Below, one piece after another: positions 1-6,556 of a stretch of 8,767 nucleotides of DNA; the first letter of the stretch is position 1, and each line of letters starts with the position of its first letter. Both the position numbers and the translations under genes were made by a program. Below the pieces are notes generated by a model. The model searched no databases and was not told the origin of the DNA. It was given only the letters and a program-made list of their open reading frames with translations. The stretch spans positions 1-8,767 of the forward strand of contig JAPYQE010000263.1 of assembly GCA_029941315.1 (NCBI GenBank), in the 5' to 3' direction. Source of the DNA: GCA-2724215 sp015660315 (lineage in GTDB: Bacteria; Latescibacterota; UBA2968; UBA8231).

Positions 1-107
1 TCGAAGAGGTAGTCGACTTGTTTGACTAGCGTAGTAGAGTCGATTAGCTGGTCAACGGTGTAGGGCATATGCACGACGGGCAGGACGTCTTTGATTTCGT
101 GGATCAT
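1..107 (-). CDS. DapA/NanA-family aldolase, N-terminal fragment (runs off window)
   Basis: The first 35 codons of a minus-strand gene are visible; the rest lies beyond the left edge. The start ATG (107-105) overlaps the TGA of the upstream IMPase-like gene as ATGA, the usual sign of translational coupling. The protein begins MIHEIKDVLPVVHMPYT and continues with a segment ending KQVDYLF. This fits the first strand and helix of the dihydrodipicolinate synthase/N-acetylneuraminate lyase superfamily, whose members start with a 'GVLP-TPFT-D' strand followed by a 'VDWLF' helix. These are TIM-barrel class I aldolases that form a Schiff base between a 2-keto acid and an active-site lysine. That lysine and the GxxGE motif lie outside the window, so the substrate cannot be told and true DapA is not implied. 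The family call is inference from a short N-terminus. Confidence 0.6.
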   Translation of the reverse strand, partial: MIHEIKDVLPVVHMPYTVDQLIDSTTLVKQVDYLF

Positions 108-958
108 GCTTTTTTGTTCCGTTTTACTTGGCGAATGATAGTGAAGAGTTGCGCGGCGATATCATCGTTGGCCGCGGCGACGAAATAGGCGAATTTGCGA
201 CGTTGGCTATAGACGGGTTTTCGGTTGATCTCAGTATAACAAACCGCGCCGGCTTCTTCGGCAATCAGCGAGGGCGGACCGGCGTCGTAGATTTCGACCT
301 GGCGGGTCAGATAAGCGCAGTGCTCGCCTTCGGCAAGTCGTGTCAGGACCAAGGCTGCGCCAATTGGACGCTCGTGCGGATCGAATTTCGGGCGGGCGAG
401 AGCTTGGTGCGGCCTGGCTTTTGAGGAGATGAAAGCGCTGTTGTTGCGCGGTTTTTTGGGCAGGGATAAACGGCGTGGTCGTCGTTTGCCGATTTGCACG
501 TAGGCGCCCTCGTCTTTGATCGCGGTGAAGACCTTGCCTTCTGAAGGTCGTGCGACGATTGAAGCGATCATTTCGCCTTTATAGGCCAGGCCGATAGTAA
601 TATGATAGGGCGCGTCGCCGCGTTTAAAATGAAAGGTGCCGTCGATGGGGTCGAGAATGACGGTATAGGGCGATGTGTTGCCGGCAAAACGTTTTTTGAG
701 CACGGTGCGTTCTTCGGCGATGCAGCGGACCGCGGGGAAGTGCTGCAGCACGGCGGCGAGTAGGATATCCTGGATCGCGCCGTCGAGTACCGTGAAAGCG
801 GTAGAGGCGTCTTGCGCCTGATCGCTGATCAGGCTTTTGTCTGGGGCCTTGCCGATGTCGGCGACTTGGCCGAAGAAGATTAGCGAGGCGCGGGCGCACT
901 GGTCGACGACGGGCAAGAGCGCGTCGATAAAGGCGCGGGGGGCGATGCGTTTGGCCAT
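104..958 (-). CDS. Inositol monophosphatase-family protein (divergent)
   Basis: A 284-residue protein of the FIG superfamily of Mg2+-dependent, Li+-sensitive phosphatases, about the usual IMPase length. The metal-binding signatures are present in order: IAEE (residues 80-83, where the family usually has GEE), LDPIDGT (102-108, with both aspartates), and YDAGPPSLIAEEAG (224-237, matching the usual W-D-x-A-A-G...EAGG, with the metal-binding Asp kept). A stretch at 198-215 (PIGAALVLTRLAEGE) matches the family's G-S-A-A-L-x-L-x-x-V-A-x-G helix. Likely substrates are sugar or nucleotide monophosphates (inositol-1-P, histidinol-P, 3'-phosphoadenosine phosphate); the sequence does not decide. Tyr for Trp before the Asp and GPP for the usual AAG mark it as divergent. 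The ATG at 958 has no clear Shine-Dalgarno. The gene follows a terminator on the same strand and overlaps the downstream aldolase gene by 4 bases. Confidence 0.85.
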   Translation of the reverse strand: MAKRIAPRAFIDALLPVVDQCARASLIFFGQVADIGKAPDKSLISDQAQDASTAFTVLDGAIQDILLAAVLQHFPAVRCIAEERTVLKKRFAGNTSPYTVILDPIDGTFHFKRGDAPYHITIGLAYKGEMIASIVARPSEGKVFTAIKDEGAYVQIGKRRPRRLSLPKKPRNNSAFISSKARPHQALARPKFDPHERPIGAALVLTRLAEGEHCAYLTRQVEIYDAGPPSLIAEEAGAVCYTEINRKPVYSQRRKFAYFVAAANDDIAAQLFTIIRQVKRNKKA

Positions 959-970
959 ATCTGGTTAGTC

Positions 971-1019
971 TTATAAAGAAAACAAGCGCCCGGATTCTCT
1001 GGGGAAGCCGGGCGCTTGT
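971..1019 (-). terminator. Rho-independent terminator downstream of the molybdoenzyme gene
   Basis: There is a perfect 12-bp inverted repeat: left arm 982-993 (ACAAGCGCCCGG), right arm 1008-1019 (CCGGGCGCTTGT), with a 14-nt loop. Read leftward on the minus strand the hairpin is followed by TTTTCTTTAT, a good U-tract. It sits 19 bases past the stop of the xanthine dehydrogenase-family gene. It should isolate that gene from the IMPase-like gene, whose start is only about 23 bases beyond the hairpin. Confidence 0.85.
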
Positions 1020-1038
1020 AGTAGGAAGCTTTGCAGCC

Positions 1039-3348
1039 TTAGCCGGCGGCTTCGGACAACTGCGCGTCCTGCAGCGCAGCGATGATCTTGTCCGGGCTCA
1101 TCGGCAACTCGCCCATGCGCGATCCGACGGCGTTGTGGATCGCGTTGGCGATGGCGGCCATCGGCGGAACTAGAGGCACCTCGCCGACACCGCGAATGCC
1201 GTGCGGACTCGCTGGATTAGCTACTTCGACCAAAATTGTTTCAATCCTCGGCACGTCGAAGCAGGTCGGCATGCGGTAATCGAGGAAGGTCGGGTTGGCC
1301 ATGCTGCCGTCCTCGCCGTAGAAGTAGCCCTCAGAGAGTGCCCAACCGATACCCTGGACGACGCCGCCCTGAATCTGGCCTTCGACATAAGACGGGTGAA
1401 TGGCCTTGCCCACGTCCTGCACGGCGGTAAAGCGCAGGATCTCGACCTTGCCGGTCTCCGGGTCGACTTCGACATCGACGACATTGACGGCGAAGGCGTT
1501 GCCGGCGCCGCCGGCGTTGACGGAACCTTTACCGGTAATCGGTCCGCCGGTGCTGCCCTGGCTGGCGGCGACTTCCTTGAAGGTGAGTGTCTTCGACGCA
1601 TCGGAGCTACAGACGAAACTGCCGTCTTGGTATTCGACTTGGCCCTCTTCGACTTCGAGCTGGCGGGCGGCGCGCATACACATCTCGGCCTTGACGTCTT
1701 CGGCCGCGTTGTAACAGGCGTGGCCGGTGGCGTAGGTGACCCGGCTGCCGCCGGTGCCGCCGGTATAACCGATCGAACTGGTGTCGGGGATCGAGGGGTT
1801 GATATCATCGGCTGTGAGCCCGAGGGTTTCGGCGACGATCATCGCCATCGAGGCGCGGCTACCGCCGATATCGACTGAGCCTTCGTTGAGGTTTATAGTG
1901 CCGTTGTCGTTGACGGAGATGGCGGCGGAAGACATACCGCCGCCGTTAAACCAGAAACCACCGGCGACGCCACGTCCGCGGTTTGCGCCTGCGAGATTGC
2001 TCTTATAGTGATCGGAGTCTTTGGCGGCCTGAAACGTTTCGATGCAGCCGATCTTGCCGAAGACTGTGCCGTCGGCGCGGCGGGTGCCTTCGTGGCAGGC
2101 ATTTTTGAGCCGTAACTCCATCGGGTCCATGCCGATTTTCTCGGCCAATTCGTCTATGACGCTTTCGGATGCGAAGGCGGCGTTGGGCGCGCCGGGGGCG
2201 CGGTAGGCCGAGGACTTGGGTTTGTTGACGACAACATCGTAGGCATCGATGGTGACGTTGGCGATGTTGTAAGGGGCGAGGATGCAGGCGGCCCCGGCGC
2301 CGACGGCCGAACCGGGATAGGCGCCGGCTTCGTAGGCCATATAGGCGTGCGCAGCGGTGATCGTGCCATCGTTTTTGACACCCATCTTGACTTTCATATA
2401 GGAGCCGGGGGCCGGGCCAGTGGCTTGGAAGACTTCGGTGCGGCTCATCAGCATCTTGACCGGTTGGCCCGTTTTGTGCGACATGATCGCCGCAGCCGGC
2501 TCCATATAGATCGGGAATTTGCCACCGAAACCACCGCCGATCTCGCAGGGCATGACCTTGACCTTGGAGACGGGCAAGTCGAGCACCTCGGCGACTTGCG
2601 AGCGGATTTCAAATGGACCTTGGGTGCTGACCCAAACCGTAACGGTGCCGTCCTTTTTCCACCACACGGTGCAATTGTGCGGTTCGATATAGCCTTGGTG
2701 GACAGTCGCGGTGTCGAATTCGCGCTCGACGACGACATCGGCGGCGGCGAAACCCTGGTCGAGATCACCCATCGCGTGTTGGTTGTGGCTGGCGATATTG
2801 CTCTTTTTGCCGCTGTCTTCGCCCAATTCGCGGGTAGTGCGGTTTTCGTCCAAGAGCGGGGCGTCGTCGGCCATAGCTTTACGCACGTCGACAACCGGCT
2901 GCAGGACTTCGTACTCGACCTTGATCAGGTCGAGAGCCTCTTCGGCGATGTGCGGGTTGGTCGCGCAGACGGCGGCGACGGCGTGGCCGGTATAGAGGAC
3001 CTTGTCAGAGGCCAGTGAGTTTTTGGCGATCTCGCGCACATTGACGGTGGTCTCGCCGATATTGGACAACTTGTCGACAACTTCGACCAAGTCGTCGGCG
3101 GTGGCTACCGCGCGCACGCCGTCGAGCTTGAGGGCTTCGGAGGTGTCGATCGACAGAATCTTGGCGTGCGGGTGCGGGCTGCGCAGGACCTTGCCAAAGA
3201 GCAGGCCGGGCAAGCTCACATCGCCCCCGTACATGGCAGCGCCGGTGACCTTGTCGACGCCGTCATGGCGGATAGGGCGGGTGCCAATGACTTTGTATTT
3301 GCCATCATCAGTATAGTCGGGATAATCTTTGCTGGTGAATACGGACAT
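1039..3348 (-). CDS. Xanthine dehydrogenase-family molybdopterin-binding (large) subunit
   Basis: A 769-residue protein covering the two molybdenum-cofactor domains of the xanthine oxidase family (aldehyde oxidase, xanthine dehydrogenase, hydroxybenzoyl-CoA reductase, CO dehydrogenase CoxL), at full family length. Visible landmarks are an N-terminal a/b hammerhead region (about 20-150), GGGFGGK (271-277), the substrate-loop motif AYRAPG (381-386), a QDVGKAIHP segment (644-652), the cofactor-binding EGQIQGGVVQGIGWAL (656-671) and GIRGVGE (717-723), whose Glu is the catalytic base. The loop lacks the AYRCSFR signature of form I CO dehydrogenase, so this is more likely a hydroxylase of an aldehyde, N-heterocycle or aromatic thioester. 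The start ATG is supported by AAAGGAG at 3365-3359. No FAD subunit or 2Fe-2S subunit gene lies next to it, although this chain needs them for electron transfer; they must be elsewhere. It is probably transcribed alone, from the divergent region to the terminator at 971-1019. Confidence 0.93.
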   Translation of the reverse strand: MSVFTSKDYPDYTDDGKYKVIGTRPIRHDGVDKVTGAAMYGGDVSLPGLLFGKVLRSPHPHAKILSIDTSEALKLDGVRAVATADDLVEVVDKLSNIGETTVNVREIAKNSLASDKVLYTGHAVAAVCATNPHIAEEALDLIKVEYEVLQPVVDVRKAMADDAPLLDENRTTRELGEDSGKKSNIASHNQHAMGDLDQGFAAADVVVEREFDTATVHQGYIEPHNCTVWWKKDGTVTVWVSTQGPFEIRSQVAEVLDLPVSKVKVMPCEIGGGFGGKFPIYMEPAAAIMSHKTGQPVKMLMSRTEVFQATGPAPGSYMKVKMGVKNDGTITAAHAYMAYEAGAYPGSAVGAGAACILAPYNIANVTIDAYDVVVNKPKSSAYRAPGAPNAAFASESVIDELAEKIGMDPMELRLKNACHEGTRRADGTVFGKIGCIETFQAAKDSDHYKSNLAGANRGRGVAGGFWFNGGGMSSAAISVNDNGTINLNEGSVDIGGSRASMAMIVAETLGLTADDINPSIPDTSSIGYTGGTGGSRVTYATGHACYNAAEDVKAEMCMRAARQLEVEEGQVEYQDGSFVCSSDASKTLTFKEVAASQGSTGGPITGKGSVNAGGAGNAFAVNVVDVEVDPETGKVEILRFTAVQDVGKAIHPSYVEGQIQGGVVQGIGWALSEGYFYGEDGSMANPTFLDYRMPTCFDVPRIETILVEVANPASPHGIRGVGEVPLVPPMAAIANAIHNAVGSRMGELPMSPDKIIAALQDAQLSEAAG

Positions 3349-3400
3349 GTGTAAGGTGCTCCTTTGAAATAGAAAGGGCCGCTGGTGGTTATTTCGCCTG

Positions 3401-3431
3401 ATAATGTGAATATGGGACTTTGCGGCGTCAA
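3401..3431 (-). promoter_or_regulatory. Possible promoter for the molybdoenzyme gene
   Basis: On the minus strand, TTGACG (3431-3426, five of six to the -35 consensus) is followed after 19 bases by CATTAT (3406-3401, four of six to the -10). The spacing is longer than ideal. It lies 35-60 bp upstream of the ribosome-binding site of the molybdoenzyme gene. Inference from motif only. Confidence 0.25.
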
Positions 3432-3439
3432 GTGTATCC

Positions 3440-3445
3440 TATAAT
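3440..3445 (+). promoter_or_regulatory. Possible -10 box for the phosphopantetheinyl transferase gene
   Basis: An exact TATAAT lies about 85 bases upstream of the chosen PPTase ATG, in the divergent intergenic region. No convincing -35 box or extended -10 TG is present at the right spacing, so this is only a candidate. Confidence 0.28.
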
Positions 3446-3527
3446 GAAGAGTGTATGGAACTTGCATTGAGGATTTATCTGTCGCTGTCAGTTGACGGAC
3501 AGCGAGCGCTTGGCGTATCCTTGCCGC

Positions 3528-4247
3528 ATGTCCATTTTTTGGGAAAAACCGACTACACAACCCGCACTTTCTGTCCAAGAAGTCCACGTATGGTGCGCTG
3601 AGTTGATAGCCGAGCCTGCGGATGTCGATGAAATCGCCGCCTGTCTCAGCCCTGACGAGTTCGAACGGGCTGATCGTTTCATTGATGAGAAACACCGCAC
3701 GCGTTTTATCGTCGCTCGCAGCGTACTACGGCAGCTTTTGGGGCAATATCTCGAATTAGAGCCCGGCGCGATAACGTTTACCTACGGAGAGCACGGCAAA
3801 CCTTCCATCGCCGGCGCGGAACTGTGTTTCAATATGTCCCATTCGCATGGATTGGCCTTGTATGCGGTCGCACGGGAACGGCAGGTTGGCGTCGATGTGG
3901 AGTATCCGCGGGCGCAGGTCGCGTACGAGCGGATCGCGGCGCGCTTCTTTTCAACAAAAGAACAGGCGGCGTTAGCAGAGCAACCTGATACCGAGCAGCA
4001 TACGGCTTTTTACAATATTTGGACACGTAAAGAGGCGTATCTCAAGGCGCGGGGCGATGGCATTTCGGCGGGGTTGGACACTTTTTCGGTATCGCTGGAC
4101 GCCGAGGCTCGATTGCTGCACTCGGATAAAGGGGCCGCAGAACCAGCGCGGTGGAAGCTGTCCGCTCTGCAGCCGGCGCCCGGATATGTTGCCGCGTTAT
4201 GCGCGGCGGGCGACTGGCAGCTCAAGTGCTTCGCCTGGGGCGCTTAG
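3528..4247 (+). CDS. 4'-phosphopantetheinyl transferase (Sfp type)
   Basis: A 239-residue protein of the two-lobed Sfp/AcpT class, which moves the phosphopantetheine arm of CoA onto a serine of acyl- or peptidyl-carrier proteins. From the ATG at 3528 the motifs are: VHVWCAEL (19-26, typical first strand), GKPSI (90-94), FNMSHS (101-106), GVDVE (121-125, the Mg2+-binding Asp and Glu), ARFFSTKE (138-145) and IWTRKEAYLKARG (164-176, the WxxKEA(Y/F)xK signature). Length is normal for Sfp-type enzymes. An in-frame TTG at 3492 would add 12 residues, but they resemble no family N-terminus, so I prefer the ATG; neither has a clear Shine-Dalgarno. No carrier protein, NRPS, PKS or fatty-acid synthase gene is in the window, so the partner is unknown. 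The gene diverges from the molybdoenzyme gene and its stop interlocks with that of the convergent RidA-like gene. Confidence 0.92.
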   Translation: MSIFWEKPTTQPALSVQEVHVWCAELIAEPADVDEIAACLSPDEFERADRFIDEKHRTRFIVARSVLRQLLGQYLELEPGAITFTYGEHGKPSIAGAELCFNMSHSHGLALYAVARERQVGVDVEYPRAQVAYERIAARFFSTKEQAALAEQPDTEQHTAFYNIWTRKEAYLKARGDGISAGLDTFSVSLDAEARLLHSDKGAAEPARWKLSALQPAPGYVAALCAAGDWQLKCFAWGA

Positions 4248-4993
4248 AGAATGCGCTCGGAAACCACGCCGTGCAGGTCCATTTCGAAGTCGATGTCAAT
4301 TATGGGCGGACGGGTGTAATACCAATGGATACCGTGGCGGCGGGCTGGGCCGATCGGGGCCAGGAGAATCTCTTCTAGTATGCCTTCGAGCGGGTAGATG
4401 GTATAGACGTCAACGGCATCGACTAAACCCCAATGGCCGCCCAAGCCGAGCAGTCGTTCCTCCATCACCTGCATGACATAAGTGGCTTTCTCGCGCATCG
4501 ATTCGGGCGAGGTATCGCCTGGGCGGATAATCCCTTTTTCGACAAGTGTGCCTTCTAATAATTCACCGGCACCGGCTACGATCAGGGTTTGGCGGTCGAT
4601 TTGCTCGTTGGGAATGATATAGGAGAAAGCGTGCAATACGGGTTCGGCAGGTGGATCGTAAAAGGGCGCGACATTGGTGCGGGCGACGGGATTGAGGTTG
4701 CCGACGTAGAGACCCCACTCTTGTAAGACGGTGCAGTATTCGCTGTTGAAGTCGATAAAACCTTGCATGGTAAAGGGCGCAGGTGAGCGCAACTCCATGC
4801 CGCATAGGGCATAACGGTCACGGCCCTCTGCCGTTAAATGCGCGGCAACGCGCTCGAAACCGGCCCGCCAAGGCAGTGCTTCGGCAAGGGTAACGTGGAT
4901 GATCTCGTAGCCTGGATCGGCGATAATGCCGCAGGAATAAGGGTCGATGCCCTGGAGAAAGTGATAGTGTCCTTGGGGGTGTGCAATAAGCAT
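4244..4993 (-). CDS. RidA (YjgF/YER057c/UK114)-like protein with long N-terminal part
   Basis: A 249-residue protein with no signal peptide or membrane segment. Its C-terminal half (about 118-241) follows the RidA pattern: a core strand TLIVAGAGEL (136-145), a helix REKATYVMQVMEERLLGLGG (167-186), VDAVDVYTIYP (191-201), and a terminal GPARRHG followed by PPIIDIDFEMD. RidA proteins are trimeric hydrolases of enamine/imine intermediates from PLP enzymes. The PAR arginine that holds the substrate carboxylate in RidA is present (Arg218). The usual IEIE near the end reads IDID, so the Glu position carries Asp. The first 115 residues, with RSPAPFTMQGFIDFNSEY (69-86) and NPVARTNVAPF (101-111), are about a second RidA length and may be a diverged second copy of the fold. 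The ATG at 4993 has GAGG four bases upstream. Family placement is by eye. Confidence 0.55.
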   Translation of the reverse strand: MLIAHPQGHYHFLQGIDPYSCGIIADPGYEIIHVTLAEALPWRAGFERVAAHLTAEGRDRYALCGMELRSPAPFTMQGFIDFNSEYCTVLQEWGLYVGNLNPVARTNVAPFYDPPAEPVLHAFSYIIPNEQIDRQTLIVAGAGELLEGTLVEKGIIRPGDTSPESMREKATYVMQVMEERLLGLGGHWGLVDAVDVYTIYPLEGILEEILLAPIGPARRHGIHWYYTRPPIIDIDFEMDLHGVVSERIL

Positions 4994-5026
4994 TAGGCCT
5001 CGTTTCGACAGGGGTTGAAGGCTCTT

Positions 5027-5055
5027 AGTGTCGGCTGTAAGTTACTCTGCGTCAA
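5027..5055 (-). promoter_or_regulatory. Possible promoter for the RidA-like gene
   Basis: On the minus strand, TTGACG (5055-5050) and GACACT (5032-5027) are separated by 17 bases, 34 bp upstream of the ATG at 4993. The -35 is five of six to consensus, the -10 only three of six. A small inverted repeat (ACAGAA 5057-5062 / TTCTGT 5069-5074) lies just upstream of the -35 and could be an operator or chance. Confidence 0.25.
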
Positions 5056-5119
5056 GACAGAAGCGTCTTTCTGTAACGGGGTTTTATGCTTGATATGGAA
5101 AAATGGGCTAAGTACAGGT

Positions 5120-5455
5120 TCATGGACGCTGCATCGACATCCACTCTGAGCGCCGTGCATCGTGGTCAACAGCAATTTCGCGCTCAGGCCGCCCAGACCG
5201 GATCGCCGTGAACAGGTATTGGATCGCGTCGACAATTAGTCCGCGGTATGGAAGCTGTAGCCAAACGCCTGTGCGGCGCGATATTCAGACCGAGCGCCGT
5301 CCAGCTCCCGAATCTGCCGCAGGGTGCAAGAAGCGAGCACGCCCCAGTTATAGAGCAATATCGTCGACCTGCAAGCCTGACTGAGCATAGCGCTCCAGTT
5401 TGTCTATCCGGGGTTTCCCCGAATTTTTTGTGCCCTTGCCGGAGTTTGGCGCTTA
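5120..5455 (-). pseudogene. Probable frameshifted gene remnant, family not recognised
   Basis: No intact gene occupies 4994-5510. On the minus strand a protein-like reading can be followed through three joined frames. From 5452 it reads ...PRIDKLERYAQSGLQVDDI and stops at 5348-5350. A shift near 5350-5355 continues as LYNWGVLASCTLRQIRELDG and on to HTAD (stop 5236-5238). A second shift near 5239 gives LIVDAIQYLFTAIRSGRP and ends at a TGA at 5120-5122. The two shifts return the reading to its first frame, as expected for two compensating single-base indels. The segments join without a gap in sense and use codons like the intact genes. No start codon or ribosome-binding site is visible at the 5' end, which runs toward the hydroxyacid dehydrogenase promoter. 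I do not recognise the family. It could be a degraded gene or chance open frames. Confidence 0.35.
5409..5429 (+). terminator. Short hairpin with T-run, possible terminator
   Basis: CGGGG (5409-5413) and CCCCG (5417-5421) form a 5-bp GC stem with a 3-base loop, followed by AATTTTTT on the plus strand. The shape is right for an intrinsic terminator but the stem is short and no intact plus-strand gene lies upstream. It may shield the following gene from readthrough. Confidence 0.35.
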
Positions 5456-5463
5456 TTTATATT
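5436..5463 (+). promoter_or_regulatory. Possible promoter for the D-2-hydroxyacid dehydrogenase gene
   Basis: TTGCCG (5436-5441, four of six) and TATATT (5458-5463, five of six) with a 16-base spacer stand about 48 bases upstream of the ATG at 5511, just after the hairpin at 5409-5429. Motif-based inference. Confidence 0.35.
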
Positions 5464-5510
5464 CCTTCCTCTATTTCTACCCACCTCTACCTGGAATATT
5501 GGAGCGAACG

Positions 5511-6500
5511 ATGGCCTATAACGTATTGGTAATGGCCGAGGTCGAGCCCTACCGAACGATTCTGCCGATGCTCGAAAAGCAGTGCCGGGTCGTGCGCTGG
5601 CATCGCGACGACGACGCCTGGCGAGCTGAGTTGAGTGATATCGACGGGATTTATGTTTATGCCCACATCAAGGTCGGCCCTGAGCTGATGGACAGTATGC
5701 CCAAGCTCAAGGTTATCAGCAATTTTGGCGTCGGCGTCGACCACGTCGACCTCGCGGCGGCCCAGCAGCGGGGCATACCCGTGGGCAATACACCCAATGT
5801 TCTCGACGGAGCCACAGCCGATATCACCTTTGCGCTGCTCTTGGCCGGGGCGCGCAATATCGTTAAAGGCGACCACTTTGCCCGCGGTCCGAATTTTGTC
5901 GAGTACGACCCGAGTTTTATGTTGGGGCAAGAGGTGCACCACCAAACCTTGGGCATTGTCGGTTTGGGCAATATCGGTTATCAGGTGGCCCGGCGGGCAC
6001 AGGGGTTTGATATGACGGTGCTCTACCACAATCGCAACCGCAATGTTCAGGCCGAGACAGACCTCGGGGTGCGTTATGTGTCGTTGGACGAGTTGCTCGC
6101 GCAGTCGGATTTCGTGGCGTTGAATATGCCGCTGACCGACGAGACGCGGGGGATGATCGGACGGCGGGAGTTGGCGCTGATGAAGGAATCTGCGGTATTG
6201 GTTAATGCGGCACGCGGTGGGGTCATCGACCACGAGGCCCTATTACAGGCGATGCAAGCGGGCAAATTGCATGCGGCGGCCCTCGATGTGACCGAGCCGG
6301 AGCCGCTGCCGAGAGACCATCCGCTCTTTGCTCTCGACAATGTCATTATTATACCGCACCTAGGCAGTGCCACCGAACAGACGCGTCAGGCGATGTCGAA
6401 TCGCTCGGTGGGTAATTTATTCGCCGGCTTAGAGGGCAAGCAACTTCTGAGCCCCATTTTTGAGGGGCGGGTTGCATCTTATACTGAAGACGATAGGTGA
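5511..6500 (+). CDS. D-isomer-specific 2-hydroxyacid dehydrogenase
   Basis: A 329-residue cytosolic NAD(P)H-dependent reductase of the 2-hydroxyacid dehydrogenase family (glyoxylate/hydroxypyruvate reductase, 2-ketogluconate reductase, phosphoglycerate dehydrogenase). It has the substrate-domain motif NFGVGVDHVDL (71-81), the nucleotide-binding GLGNIGYQVARRAQGFDM (151-168), and the catalytic triad: Arg235 in NAARGG, Glu in DVTEPEP (259-265) and His283 in IPHLGS. After the second Rossmann strand the sequence is YHNRNR, without the acidic residue that favours NAD+, so NADPH use is inferred, as in GhrB-like glyoxylate/2-ketogluconate reductases. It has no ACT domain, so SerA is unlikely. The frame stays open upstream to 5400, but the ATG at 5511 has GGAG seven bases before it and matches the family N-terminus. 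The gene lies 56 bp before trxB on the same strand; the two could be cotranscribed. Confidence 0.92.
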   Translation: MAYNVLVMAEVEPYRTILPMLEKQCRVVRWHRDDDAWRAELSDIDGIYVYAHIKVGPELMDSMPKLKVISNFGVGVDHVDLAAAQQRGIPVGNTPNVLDGATADITFALLLAGARNIVKGDHFARGPNFVEYDPSFMLGQEVHHQTLGIVGLGNIGYQVARRAQGFDMTVLYHNRNRNVQAETDLGVRYVSLDELLAQSDFVALNMPLTDETRGMIGRRELALMKESAVLVNAARGGVIDHEALLQAMQAGKLHAAALDVTEPEPLPRDHPLFALDNVIIIPHLGSATEQTRQAMSNRSVGNLFAGLEGKQLLSPIFEGRVASYTEDDR

Positions 6501-6556
6501 GGTTCACCGGCATTTTGATCTAATACCATAACAAAATCAACACAGCAAGGGATCTA

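Noticed and set aside
1201..1878. 225-codon plus-strand open frame (and a similar 223-codon one at 2347-3018) opposite the molybdoenzyme gene
   Set aside because: Both are antisense shadows caused by high GC at codon third positions; the minus-strand protein has all family motifs across them.
3492..3527. TTG start adding 12 residues to the PPTase
   Set aside because: No Shine-Dalgarno at a useful distance and no family similarity in the added residues; the internal ATG is preferred.
4057..4476. 139-codon plus-strand open frame crossing the PPTase/RidA-like junction
   Set aside because: It overlaps two well-supported genes, is arginine/proline-rich, and has no recognisable motif.
4993..5235. 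80-codon minus-strand open frame ending at the RidA-like start
   Set aside because: Residue composition is not protein-like and it lies out of frame with the more plausible remnant reading of the same stretch.
5400..5510. Upstream in-frame extension of the hydroxyacid dehydrogenase to a TTG
   Set aside because: The added 37 residues are low-complexity and hydrophobic, span the candidate hairpin and promoter, and match no family N-terminus; the ATG at 5511 has a good GGAG.
5487..6233. 248-codon minus-strand open frame opposite the hydroxyacid dehydrogenase
   Set aside because: Antisense shadow of a gene with clear catalytic motifs; no family resemblance.
6496..6508. Inverted repeat GGTGA-GGT-TCACC at the end of the hydroxyacid dehydrogenase gene
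   Set aside because: Only five pairs and no T-run follows, so not a terminator.
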